From NCBI GenBank assembly GCA_022457155.1, contig JAJGOT010000131.1, forward strand, positions 1,115,001-1,179,000: a stretch of 64,000 nucleotides of DNA, in the 5' to 3' direction. The translations under genes were made by a program, and so were the position numbers. This DNA is from Cladopsammia gracilis. Its lineage: Eukaryota > Cnidaria > Anthozoa > Scleractinia > Dendrophylliidae. Every line of letters begins with the position of its first letter. Position 1 is the stretch's first letter. The notes beneath the pieces were generated by a model. The model saw only the letters and a list, made by a program, of their open reading frames with translations, was not told where the DNA came from and made no database searches. Below, piece after piece: positions 1 through 12,800 of this stretch.

Positions 1-376
1 GTCGTGGCTGCTTTTAACATGTATCATAGAGGAGGAGCATGGAGCTTAATCGATCCCCCTGATAGAGTTTCCAGTCCATCACAGGACCAGGAATAATGGT
101 ATTTTTTCCACAGTCTCTAATGGTTCGCTGGTACCCGTTAATACAGACAAAGAGAGAGAATTAAGTGTTGAGTTAACTCCCTTGATTATAGAAACTATTC
201 GTTCCAGCGACCAGTAATGGAACCTGTCTTTCAAATGGAAACGATCATATGCTAGCGATTTGTAACCAAAAGTCAAGGCAAATTCATTGAAATAGGACCA
301 ATCGATTGAATGCATTGCGCAAAACCACAATAGAACTTGACTCTTATCTGACACAATCTCATCTTTTGACTGGCAG
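1..376. other. Intron or upstream sequence of the + strand mosaic gene
   Basis: No EGF-type cysteine spacing or other domain is readable on the + strand here. The first recognisable exon starts at 377, in the middle of an EGF repeat, so this stretch should be the 3' end of an intron whose upstream exon is outside the window. An open minus-strand frame (79-354) has no recognisable family and is probably chance. Confidence 0.5.
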
Positions 377-890
377 GTAAACGGTTACGAATGCGTCTGC
401 GCTGCAGGATTCAGTGGTGCGCAGTGCGACGTTCCCTCGCAGGTTTGCGGCCCAAACATCTGTCAAAATGGTGCCAAATGCGTTGTACAGCCGCCTGACT
501 TCATTTGCGAGTGTCCATCTGGTTATGGTGGGAAATTCTGTGAAATGAAAATTGATCATTGCGCCTCATCCCCATGTAAAAATCATGCCATATGTAAGAG
601 CTTGACCGAAAGCTACCGGTGCTCATGCAGGCCTGGCTACGACGGAGTCCAGTGTGAGATAAACATCGATGACTGCGCCGGAAATCCTTGTCGGAACAAT
701 GGAACATGCGTAGATGGAGAGAACATGTACACTTGTAACTGTAAAGCTGGTTTTACAGGGTCCCAGTGTGAGACTGACATTAATGAGTGTTTGTCGGATC
801 CTTGTAAACATGGCGGGAAGTGTGTGGACAAGGTTAATGGGTTTCAATGCATCTGCAAGCCGACATACTCAGGAGATCACTGCACAAAAA
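377..890 (+). CDS. Exon: 4.5 EGF repeats, the last two Ca-binding type
   Basis: One 514-nt exon. It opens with the second half of an EGF domain (GYECVC, then GFSGAQC), followed by four full six-cysteine EGF repeats. The last two begin INIDDC and TDINEC and carry the CxDx4(Y/F)xC pattern that is the site for Asp beta-hydroxylation in Ca-binding EGFs ([20 protein letters not shown]). The acceptor TGGCAG lies just before 377. The donor is GTGAGA at 891, leaving phase 1. Confidence 0.9.
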
Positions 891-3800
891 GTGAGATGTC
901 TTAACTAAAAATAAAAGTAGTAACATTTAAGAAATAAAATAAAGCATTCTCACTCTGGCTCCACTTTGAATAATAACAAACCAAGTTGATTTTCGACCAT
1001 AACCATAATTCCTGTTTTCTGTTTTATATTTGGCTTTTGGCAGAAATGTGTTTCAATTATGATTTATCCTTCCCCTTGCGAGTGGCCACTTCTTCCTCGA
1101 GTGTACAGAATATTCCAGACATGCGCGCTTTTACAATCGCTTTTTGGCTTCGAACTGATGATACAGAAAATCCAGGAACACCTCTGTCCTATTCCAACAT
1201 GGTCGGAGGCAAACTTCAAGACAATGCACTGGTCATCCAGGATTATGGCGCCTTCGCTTTGCACATAAACAACAAGAAATTGTTTATTGGTACGTCAGCC
1301 AATGACGGCAAGTGGCATCACGTGGCTATCACATGGGACAGTAACGGTGGGAAATGGTTCTTTTACAAGGATGGACAGGAAGTCAAGAGGTACGTCTGTC
1401 ACTTTATATTATCGTAACACCTGTGAGAGAACGGTGATGTTTTGGTGGGGCGATTTATAAGCCTGTAAGTAAAGTAAGGCGCTGCCAGGGTAAATTCCGA
1501 CAGGCGACAAGACCCAAAAAGTAGCTAGAGCACGTAAAATGAAATCGTGACAAAAGACGAATGTTCGTTCAATTTCCGACAGCAACGTGAAACATTGATA
1601 AAACACCGACACGAGACATTTTAAAATTCAGACAAGCGACACGGGACCCCCCCCCCCCTCCCCCCCCGGCAGGGTCTCTAAAGTGCATCAACAAAATGAT
1701 TTCCATTGAAACAACATACATACATTTACTAAGTTTTTTTTTTATTTTATTAGTCTTTCCAATCAGGTCACTTTATCAAAAAATTTGTATTTCCGTTTAG
1801 ATATACGGTAGCGTTTCAGTCCGGCGCAGTGATCCTCGGGGGTGGTATAATGGTCCTGGGGCAGGAGCAGGATTCACTGGGGGGCTCCTTCAGTCCCGAG
1901 GAGGCCTTCACCGGAGATCTGAGTCAGTTAAATGTGTGGAACAAAGTCCTCTGTCCTCAGGACATCTATAATTTGGTGCGGAATTGTCAGCATGCGGAGC
2001 AAGGAAATGTAAAGGCCTGGGCCGACTTTCGCGAGGGGTTGCAAGGAGTATACGTAGTGACTTCAAAGTTGCATGCATGCGACTGTAAGTTGACTGTTTA
2101 TGACGTAACATTAACTGTTTTGACCTCGTGAGGGGACAGCCAAAATCATGTTTCTTCAAGTATTAAAGCAGAGAGATGAACTGGCTGATTTAACAAGTCC
2201 TATAAATTTATCTTTAATTTTTTATGCGTTAGAACAGCTTGTATGATATAACCGTTCAATTTTTACACGCTTTGATGGCATCAAAGCGTGTCAAAATTGA
2301 ACGGTTATATCATCCAATTTTGACACGCTTTGATGGCATCAAAGGCAAATGTGGCCGAAGCAAACGCGCGAACAATTATGTAACTACCTTCCCTACTTTT
2401 TATGAATTTCATTTTCAAAGCAAAATTTTCTCATGTCATCTTTTTTCAATACTACCTGGTTATTTCTCGTTCCTCCAAGGAAAACGAAAACCGACAGAGC
2501 TTGGGTAATAAGTTCCTATTAGAGTACAGTAAAAACAGATACAACATTTTATTAAAAAAAAACGATTTAATGCCATTTGCAGACACTCCATTGTTATGAT
2601 CTCTTTTAGTTACCAGTCCTTTGAGACGTTTCTCAGTGAAACGCGATATGCGTCTGTCAGGCAACGATGATAAAGTCCTGTCAGGGATGACCGCTAACCA
2701 GTGTGCAGATGCATGCGAGAAAGAGACCTCGTTTCCATGCAGGTCGTTTGATCATGACAGGAATGGAAGCAAGTGTTACCTCAGTAGTGCGGACTCAGAG
2801 GACGCTGAAGTGTCAACGGTTAAAGGTTTCGACTTCTATCAAACGAGTAAGTTGTTGTGAAAGGTCTCGGTAACCTAATACTCGCATCTGAACTCTCCCC
2901 AATCAGTACTTTCAGGCTAAAATTTTCTACCAGAGTAAATGTCTCCGGATTTGTATTCGTTAAATGATTACATTACATGGTATTCAGATTCCTAAATAGT
3001 TTACACTGCACCTTGAAATCCGGAGATATGTGGTTGCGTGGCGAGCTGCAGGCAATCGTCCACCGAAGTGTATGAAAAATGTTCATTCTGGACAGAAAGA
3101 GGTAGGAATCCTCGCACAGTTACTTTTTTTAGGCACAATGAAGATTAAAATGCGCAATGAGAACAAACAAGACGATGTGAGATACTTAATCGTCAACAAA
3201 TAATTGAACCAATACTATATACACGAAATTAAGTATAAAAAACTCTTATCCTGAGAAAGATAAACGAATATGAAAATTGATTTTTGATCGAATTTGAAAA
3301 GTTATAGACTAGAATCCTGATTCGTCAAAACCCCGTTTACACAGTGAAACGAAAACGTAAAAATAAGTATCCGAATACAAAGTACACAGATTGACCGACA
3401 GATTCAAAGTATCCGGACTTGTCGTGCAATTAGGGTACTTTTCATCCCGGATCCACCCTTCTATGTGTAAACGGGAACAACAAATCCGGTACTCTAGTGT
3501 AAACTTACCCTCAGTTAATTTTAAACCTAAAAAGACATTACAATAATAGGAATATACGAAAGAACTCACACGCGTCCTAAGCCAACCCAAAAAATACGAA
3601 TTGTTCTTGGTGAAGAAAAAATTCTTTAAAATGTGCTGTACAATTATAGGAAATTAAAAAAATAACTATTTTTGGTATGGGATCGGTTAAATCAGTTAAA
3701 TCACAGTTAATATTAATATTTTTTGATAGCCGACTTGGCTTACATACATACACAACTTTATTTATACATGTACATTCCGTTAATTTATACAAATTGGTTT

Positions 3801-6800
3801 TTAAGGCTGCATTGAAACACTTGGTGTACAAAGCAAAACCATCCCTGATTCCGCCATGACAGCATCTTCATCACTCAATTCTATCAGCCAAGCACACGTG
3901 GCGCGCCTGTACGCTCCACAGGCCAGCGGCTTGCAAGGAGTGGTGGACAGCAGGGGCGGGTGGAGCCCACAAACATCTGACCAGCAGCAGTATTTACAAG
4001 TATGAAAACACGAAGTGACAATAGCTTAATAATTTTGAGTTTTTTGTGTGTCTTCAAAACTGAGATATTCAGTCATGAATTGTCTCCACATTGAGCTAGG
4101 CAGCACTCGAATCAAACACATGTAACCAGCGCCAAGCCCAGGAAAATACATGAGTGAAAGTAACGATTGGTTATGGTTTAACTTCAGTAACATGTTGTTA
4201 GTCCACAATGCTTTATTGTTCATGTAGTATTTATCTGTAGTTTTTATTTCCTTCCAATCATCAGATAAACTTAGGTGATGCATATAAAGTAACAGGCGTG
4301 GCTACTCAGGGCGGAGATGGTTTATCAGAATGGGTTACGTCATATAAGCTGCAATATAGTATGGATGGTAGTACATGGCAATACTACGCAAAGGTGAATG
4401 GCTTTACATTCAGTGCATCATTTAATACCGCAATGACATAATTTGTCTATGAGATTTTCTGCTCGGCATGTCATGTTTGTGTTCCCGGGTTTGACAAGTT
4501 CACATGTTGTCTTTATATAGACCATATAGACATGAGCAACCTTCTGCAGTTCAGCTGATGTCTCTCTGATGTCTCTCTGTGGAGAAATTTATTTGGAGTT
4601 GACACATAATGTCATATGTTATATACTTAAGGTGTTTCGATACAGTTTTCTAGAGACCATACCTACATTTTTCAATCGGCTCTTAAGCGGTCTTTTCCAA
4701 GTCAGATCAACGTGCAATTTTCACCACTAACTAGTTTTGAATTGAAGTTTGGCTTCTGTAGACATTTCTGTAAACATTTCTGTAGACTTTTCTGTAGACA
4801 TTTCTGTAGACATTTCTGTAGAGAATAGAAGTTAAATTTTGTAGATTATATTTATCTACGCTATTCTGGACACACGTTAATCTGATGTGTTTTGGTCATA
4901 ACACAAATCCGATAACAATATGAGCCGTGCATGTGTACAATATACGAAAAATCTTCACATTAACGTATAAACGTTCATTACTTCCAACATTTAAACGCGT
5001 CGTCTTTTAGACCCTGGCAGGTAACGTGGATTCTGACACAGTAATAAAGAGAGAGTTACAAACATTCACGGCCAAGATGATCCGATTCAGACCTCAAGCA
5101 TGGAGCGGCAAGATAACCATGAGGGTGGAGGTGTTTGGCTGTCTGGCAGGTAAAATAACCGCGATATACGTATGTGATTTCATTTTCACTAAAGGCTGGT
5201 TCTCATATAATCGTCCCGGTCGTCCCGGTCGTCCGAGTCGTTTCTAAAAGTGCACGGACGACAATTATATGAGAACACTTCTGAGACGACCCGCGACGAT
5301 CGCAAACGACCCGGACGACTGGGACGATCGCGGTTGCTTGGATAAAACTGTGTTTTATCCGGACGACTGGGACGATCGTGAAAAATCGGGGACGATCATA
5401 TGAGAACTACCCTCAGGGGACCGGGACGACTGAGGCGATCGAAGAGACCCAAATCTTCCCCAGAATGCAGTGTTATTGCCCAAAACATGTTGTTGGACCC
5501 AGTTTACGACCGCGCTATTGACCCTCGAGACGACCGAAATCGCTTGAGTCGTCCCGATCGTTTGAGTCGTTTGCAAAAACACTTTTAAAACGACCGGGAC
5601 GACCGGGACGACCGGGACGACCGGGACGACCGGGACGACCGGGACGACCGGGACGACCGGGACGATTATATGAGAACCAGCCTTAAGCAACAGACAGTAA
5701 ATACATTCCATTAGTTTCAGATTTTGCAGGTTACGGCCGAGCACCGGGATGGTATAAAACATATACCGGTAAAGCTATAGCCTACAATCTACACGATATA
5801 TCAATAAACGCCATAACATTACACGGTATTTTAAAAACAGAAAACAGTGGGGGAAAAAAAATAGAAAAACAATAGAACACTTTTGGTAAGTATGGTTTAT
5901 TCAACTCAGCCCTGTTGGTCCTGTTGAGTAACATGCAAAACTCAAAGCTTCCAATGAAACAACAATGTATAAAAACCAACATTAGTTTTAACTAGATTAT
6001 TAAAATAATCCAGAAAACCGTCTTTTTTCAACTTGACCTTTCGTTAATTTCTTGCTCTTTCAGATCCGATTCCTCCACCTCCCTCTATCTCAGGTAATTA
6101 CAATTTCGAATTTAAGGGCTCTAAGAGCTATCTCGTGAATACGAAACAAAGTAAGGTTAATTTTAGTTGTTCTTGATGTTTTGTAATTAAGTTTCAAACT
6201 TTTGATAATCCTTTAACTGCGAAAAATTATCCATTGTTTCAACCATCAAGGCAGTATACAAAACCCTTGTAATATAAAATAACCCGGAAGCGGTTATTTT
6301 ATGGTATTAAATTTGCAGCAGACACGTGCGAGAATCCCCCCTTTAAGGCGCTTCATGCCTGCGTCTCGGTAACAAATTTTTCTCCGGCTAAGGTGCCGTA
6401 GGATTTAAAATGTATTGTCGTAGGATTTAAAACATATTGCAAAATCGCACGACATTTTCATGCCGTTTGCGACACTCCAGACGTAGTGATTCATGTGGTA
6501 AGTTTATCGTAAGCAGTGAAAGCATGCGACAGAGTCGTACTGTCGAAATCGGCTTGAAAAACTTTCTAAGTCGGGCCGTGATAAGAGGCATGGTGAAATA
6601 TAGAAAGGGCCATTCGAAAATATGTGAAAACTGAAATCTGCTCTGTATTGAGTCCTGGCTTGCTAGACCTAACGACCATGCGCCCGTGTATGTGGCAAAA
6701 ACATATGTTGCATCTAATCCTATCCACTGTTTATCATTTCAGCCCGAAAGCGCAAGCGCAGATCAACTCCAGGTAGGAAAATCCTATTTTGTTATACATT

Positions 6801-9800
6801 GCTTATTCTTGTCTGTGAATAATTGTTCCAGCATGAAGATTTGGCGAATTACTTATACCGTATTTACACGATTAAACGCCCTGATACGGTAGTAAAGGCG
6901 ATTCTCGGATGTTAGGCTATATTATGCTACGATAAAACAATGTTGTTGGCTTGTCATCCGACTCAGTTTTTGTACTAATGATCCCCTGTTAGGAGTAAAC
7001 GAATGCAGTAATAACCCATGCAAGAATGGGAAGTGCTACGACCTTTACTTCGGCTTCAGATGCAGGTGTCCAGCAGGATACGAGGGAAACACCTGCGAAC
7101 AAGGTGGGTGCGAGTTTGACTTCCTATAGTGAGTGTCCGGCGTGTCGAGGTCAAACATCATCATTACTTCGTGGGTAGCAGAGAAGCCTTTAACGATTCT
7201 TCTCCTCTCCTTCCGAAAGTTACTTTGCAGGGCCTCCTTACCTCCACCTCAGTTCTTCTTGTTCTTCTTATTCAGTGGTGTCTTTTTATTTATACCAATT
7301 GGAAGTCACTTCAATGCTTTTGTTGAATCCTCGGTTAAAAACCTTATCAGTAAATACATGCCAGGTCGATTGCTATAAATTATATTTTTATTTTTCCAAG
7401 CTTCCTCGTGCAATGATCCGGGAACACCTCTGAATGGTTACAAGTCTTCAACCAATTATAATCATGGCAGCGCTATAACGTTTTCCTGTAAAGCGGGTTT
7501 TTCTCTTCAGGGATCAACGTCCAGGACTTGCAGCAATGGACAGTGGAGTGGGACTAGGGCGGAGTGCAAAGGTACACAACATAAATTTATCATGGAATGA
7601 TAGTCATTGGGCCGGCCGGTTATTTAAACGAGGTCTGACTTAGACCGCGGTTTAAGACAATTAACTGACCTCTATATCTGTTCATAAGTGGGTCATTTTA
7701 CGAGAGAAATATTTTTCTAGTCTGTGTTATATGCCTTCTTCACAATGTTTAAGCAAACTAACGTTTAAATATTAGGGTTGGCCAGATTAAAGTTGGTTTA
7801 GACCACGGTTTTGTTAAAAACCGTCCAAACTTCGTTTTAATAACCGGCCTATTATGTTTGACAGCATTTTAGTAATATTATCGTTTCGATGGTCGCTACT
7901 TGCGGCTAGCCATATTAATCTCCAATAGTGAAAGACGAGACGACCAATACTAAAATAGACTGCTAGCTGTCCCTTTTCAGTTAATAGAGCGGGCGAGCTG
8001 ATCACAAAAACAAGCTCGGTGAGACTGGAGCGAGTGAACGAGCCGAGGGGAAACTGGGAAAGAGGCCCCTCGGTTCGCATTACTTTCGCTCGCCGCTCGG
8101 ATCGCCGATCGCTTATTTGCGCCCGCTCGACTATCGAGAGAGGGACTGCTAGCAGTCTAATACTAAAACATGCATGGGGACAATTTTACCATTAAGACTT
8201 CTCCAGTTTACTTTTTACTTGGCATTTCTTATTTATGTTTTTTCAGACATGCACAAACATGGTACCTACATAAGCATATTTGAGACATTATAACTTCTTA
8301 GCTGGTACCTACATAAGCATATTTGAGACATTATAACTTCTTAGCTGTCTCTCTAATATATACCATCTGTTTTTGCAGACGTGGATGAATGCGCTGGTGG
8401 TCAGTGTGGTCAGCAGTGTGTTAACACCATCGGTAGTTTCGCGTGTTCTTGCAATCCAGGTTACATACTCAACAACGATGGAAAAACATGTGATGGTAAA
8501 TTAAAAATATCACACTTTTAGCTTTTTGTCTCCTTTAGGTTTAGAAAAAAAAACCTTGATTGAAGTGTCAACGGTATTTAGCACGGGGCGATTATTGGGG
8601 ACATTATCCCGATTACATTGGAATTTTGAGGTGTTGAGTTTTCGGGGTAAGGGAAAACCGAAATATCTGGAAAAAAGCTCAACTTCAATTGAACACCAGG
8701 TCAAGGAATCGCATTCGTGACACGTTGGTAGGAAGCGAGTGATCTCACTACTTGAAGACTAGCCATTTCAGTTAAGTCATCATTTACTGTTAACTACAAT
8801 GAATAAAAAAAAACACTGAAATTAGTCTATTAACGTAAAGTTGCAAGTAGTGAATAGCGGAAGCTGTGTTAATAAAGTTTTTGTTATTGATGATCGACCT
8901 AAGTCAAGAATCCATTTTGGGGAAACAAGGACGCTCTTTAAGAATGAAACTTTTATGTTCGATAATTTGTTTGTTTATATTTCAGATGTGAACGAGTGTT
9001 CTCTGGGATTGTGTAGTCACAGCTGTCACAATTCCCAGGGATCATTCCGCTGCTCCTGTCCCTCCGGTATGGAACTAGCCCCCGGGGGAAGAACCTGTAG
9101 AGGTACACCTGTCACTACTTTGTTGCTGATAGTCAATCAAAAAGTAAAGATGTTGCATAAACTGTGGTTACTAGTATATACCAATCTGTTACTCACCATG
9201 TCTACTGTTATTCCAGTCAGGAAACTGAGTAGCTAAGCTAGTGGGTCGGTCAGAGAGTCTATGCAGGGCAGAGGCGACGACTCACAACTCTACTAAAATT
9301 ACCGATAAATGGCTTCATTCATTCTCATAATTCTTTGAAGCTAAAAAAAACGAGATATAAAGTGAATTATTAAAAGAGGAACAAATCACAACTAAGATAC
9401 AGGGAAAGAACCTGAAAACTTTATCCTAAAATGTTCACATTGTGGTTAGCAGCGCTTTGCTGCTTAGCTATGAACACAAATTAATAGTTTTAGTACAATA
9501 ACATAGTAAGTGTTAACAAATTGAACCATTATTTTTAGCTTTCCTTTGATAAATTAACTATGTGTTTTGGCTTTTTAAAGTGACACTCAGTAAAATCTGA
9601 CATGGCTCCTTTAAGATAAAAGAAATGTGCATATGATAATTCAAGGTCTGCATGTTATGTATTGACCTCGCTGGACTTTGACTTTTCTATGCCGACAGAT
9701 AAAGATGAATGCACGTCAAACAATGGCGGATGTGAGCATGTTTGTGTGAACAGTTACTTAAGCCATGTTTGTCATTGTCGCGGAGGATATACAATTGCAG

Positions 9801-12800
9801 CTGACAGCAAGAACTGTAACGGTATTTTAGGCTTGTCACGGGCCCTACATTTCACTGCTCTTCTCAACACAAGTTAAAACTCCTTGATTTTTCTTTTTGA
9901 AGCACAACGCAAGACTAATTCTAACATCTAAAGTTTTTGTTTGATATGATACCGTAAAACTCCGAAATAACGGCCCCTGAAAGTAGCGGCTACCCCAAAT
10001 CAATTTTTAGATCTTGCCAGCAATTTCCGAAAGCTACCGAAAAGTTGCGACCTCTTAGGGCTACCCCTTACTTCGGAATTCTACGGTAAATATACGTTGT
10101 ACAGGAAATCAAATCCGGCATTGTTATTATTATCTTACAGAAATACAACCTACCAGAAACCCTTAGTGTGGCATAGGGCTAAGTTCTTTAAATTCGTTTC
10201 AATTCTCACAACAAACCGTTTTCAATCAAGGTGTGCATCAGCTATTTGTCCTGAGTAGGGGACCTTGCGATGTTGTTTATGTTTTCCAGAAAAGCAATGT
10301 CCATCCCTGAGCGCACCAGTGAATGGCGCCTCAACCATTACCGGTGCTGCCATCCTGGGAAATATCGCCACATTCAAGTGCAATGCGGGTTACCAGCTGA
10401 AGGGATCTCAGAAACGAGTTTGTGCAGCGAACGGCCAATGGTCCGGCGTTCAACCAACATGTAATGGTAAGACATACTGAACTGCAAGTTAATTTTTATT
10501 CAGTTTCTTAACACTTTAATTTGCCCCAACCACTCTGAACAATGGTAACACGGTAAGCTTTTATTATATAAAAATTTAGAGCAAAAAGTATTGTTTTCAT
10601 TCAACTGATTAATGTTACTCCACCGTTTGATATATGAACAACACACAACCCATAATTCCTTGATTCGCTCTGACGAAGGGCTAGCGCCCCAAACGTCAGG
10701 TTTTGGATCTCTTTAGTGATCAATTTACCTTATCGACTGAGTTGATAAAACCAAATGTTTGTGTTTCACTACCCCACTGTTTCAACTCATAAATTTACTC
10801 AAGTTTCTTGGAATCTTGCCTTTCAAATCAGGTCCAATTTTGCAGATAGTGTCTCTTCTTTTTGGGATAAAAGCAATCCATCCTGCAAATAAATAAAATA
10901 GAGCTACTTCTAATGTAACGCTATCTGTTCACAGCCGGTCGGTGTGTAGATGTAGGAACAGTCAAGTATGGAGCTCGGCAAGGGAGTGGCACTAGTTACG
11001 GGTCCAGTGTAAGTTTCTCGTGCAACAGCGGTTATGCTATCGTGGGCTCATCACAACGGACTTGCCAACAGAGTGGAATCTGGAGCGGACAGCAGCCTAG
11101 ATGCGTTCGTGAGTATCGCTATGACACCCTGGTGCCACCATTTTTGGTTTGATTTCTTTACTAAAGCATCATGAAAACATTAACATGCAATTTAATTAAA
11201 AACAAGAAACAACACATCACACCAATTAACAATAATTTTTAATCTATTACCTTTGATTTGTCAGGTGCTAACTGCCCTCAACTATCAGCGCCAGCGCATG
11301 GTCAGATAGAAGGGTACCGGCGAGAGACCAGCAGCACGGTCCGCGTATCATGTGACCAGGGGTATGAAGTCTACCCAGACAGCTCTTCCTTTAGGACTTG
11401 CCAGGCAGACAATCAGTGGTCTGGGGCTGACCCAGTCTGCAAACGTAAGAAACGTTTCCAGCAAATTCATATTTCTTAATTACTGAGGCGTCTTCTGTTG
11501 ATCTATCTCTGTTGTCATAAAAACAAGTTTAAAATGGAAATAAGAATCGAAAGACTTCAAGAAATTCTGTACCATTTACTTGATGTTACCTCCTGTTAGA
11601 GCGGTTTTCAATTGAGCGTCGAAAGTAATTTCGCAGTTTCTTTGGTTATTGCTACGCTGTTTGATTAGTTAAAAAATCTCGCGCCACTTTATTAACCAAT
11701 CAGAAGTAAAACCAAAACCAATCGTGACTTACTTGCACGCGTTTTCCCGCGCTTGGCGCCGGCAACATGTATTTGCTTCGAGTTGTGATTGGTTCATTAG
11801 ATTTTCTGCATCTGTTGTGATTGGCCAGAGTGAATACTTTAGTTTAGGTTTTACAACACTCAATTGAAAACTGCTCTATACATTTCTCACTATTTTAGTT
11901 ATAAACTGCGGTGATCCAGGAACTCCATGGCATGGCTACCTACACGGGTCCAATTTCCAGTACAGCAGTAAAGTGACGTTTTCCTGCCGAGCTCAGCATC
12001 ACCTGGAGGGAGACAGTCAGCGGACATGCAAGGCGGACGGGCAGTGGAGTGGAGAGCAGCCTAAGTGTCTGGGTGAGATGAATCCCATGAATGAGATGAA
12101 TGCTTGCTGGGACATTGTGCGCTGCCTTCGTTTTAAAAGTATCAAGTCTGTTTTGATCTTTTTGTTGGACAGGACTTTGGTCAAGTATTTGATATATATA
12201 AATAGCGAAATTGCTCACGATAAATTTCGATGGACACTAAAATACTCTAGATACACGAGAATTATGACGCAAATGTTTCCACCCCTAAAGATCTTTTTCT
12301 TTTTTCCCTTTTTTCCCCTTTTTTCTAAAAAAAGTGCTGAAAACACTAGCGGTATTGCTTTCTGCTGGATAAAGTGCTGTTATATCGTAAAATAATACTC
12401 AGCATTTTTTCTGTTACCTTTTTATACACTCGGTTAAATTAAATTAAATTAAATTAAATCGTTCAAATTATTGATCGCTTAATCTCCAGGGGGATCGCTT
12501 AATCTCCAGGGGGAAACATGGCTAGTAAAGGAAGTCGTTAAGACATGTTCAAAATATACACTTTTATTAGCTACAAAAGTGGCATTGAAGAATTGAAGAG
12601 TATATCGATCTTTTAACTTCTAGAAAGGTCCTGTGGAACTCCTGGTTCACCGACGAATGGTCTTAAAGTTGGAACCAACCATTCGTACGGCGCGTCCGTC
12701 ATATTTACATGCCATCCGGGATACACGCTACAAGGCTCGCAACAACGAACTTGTCAGACCACTGGTCAGTGGTCGGGTTCGCAGCCAACATGTCAGAGTA

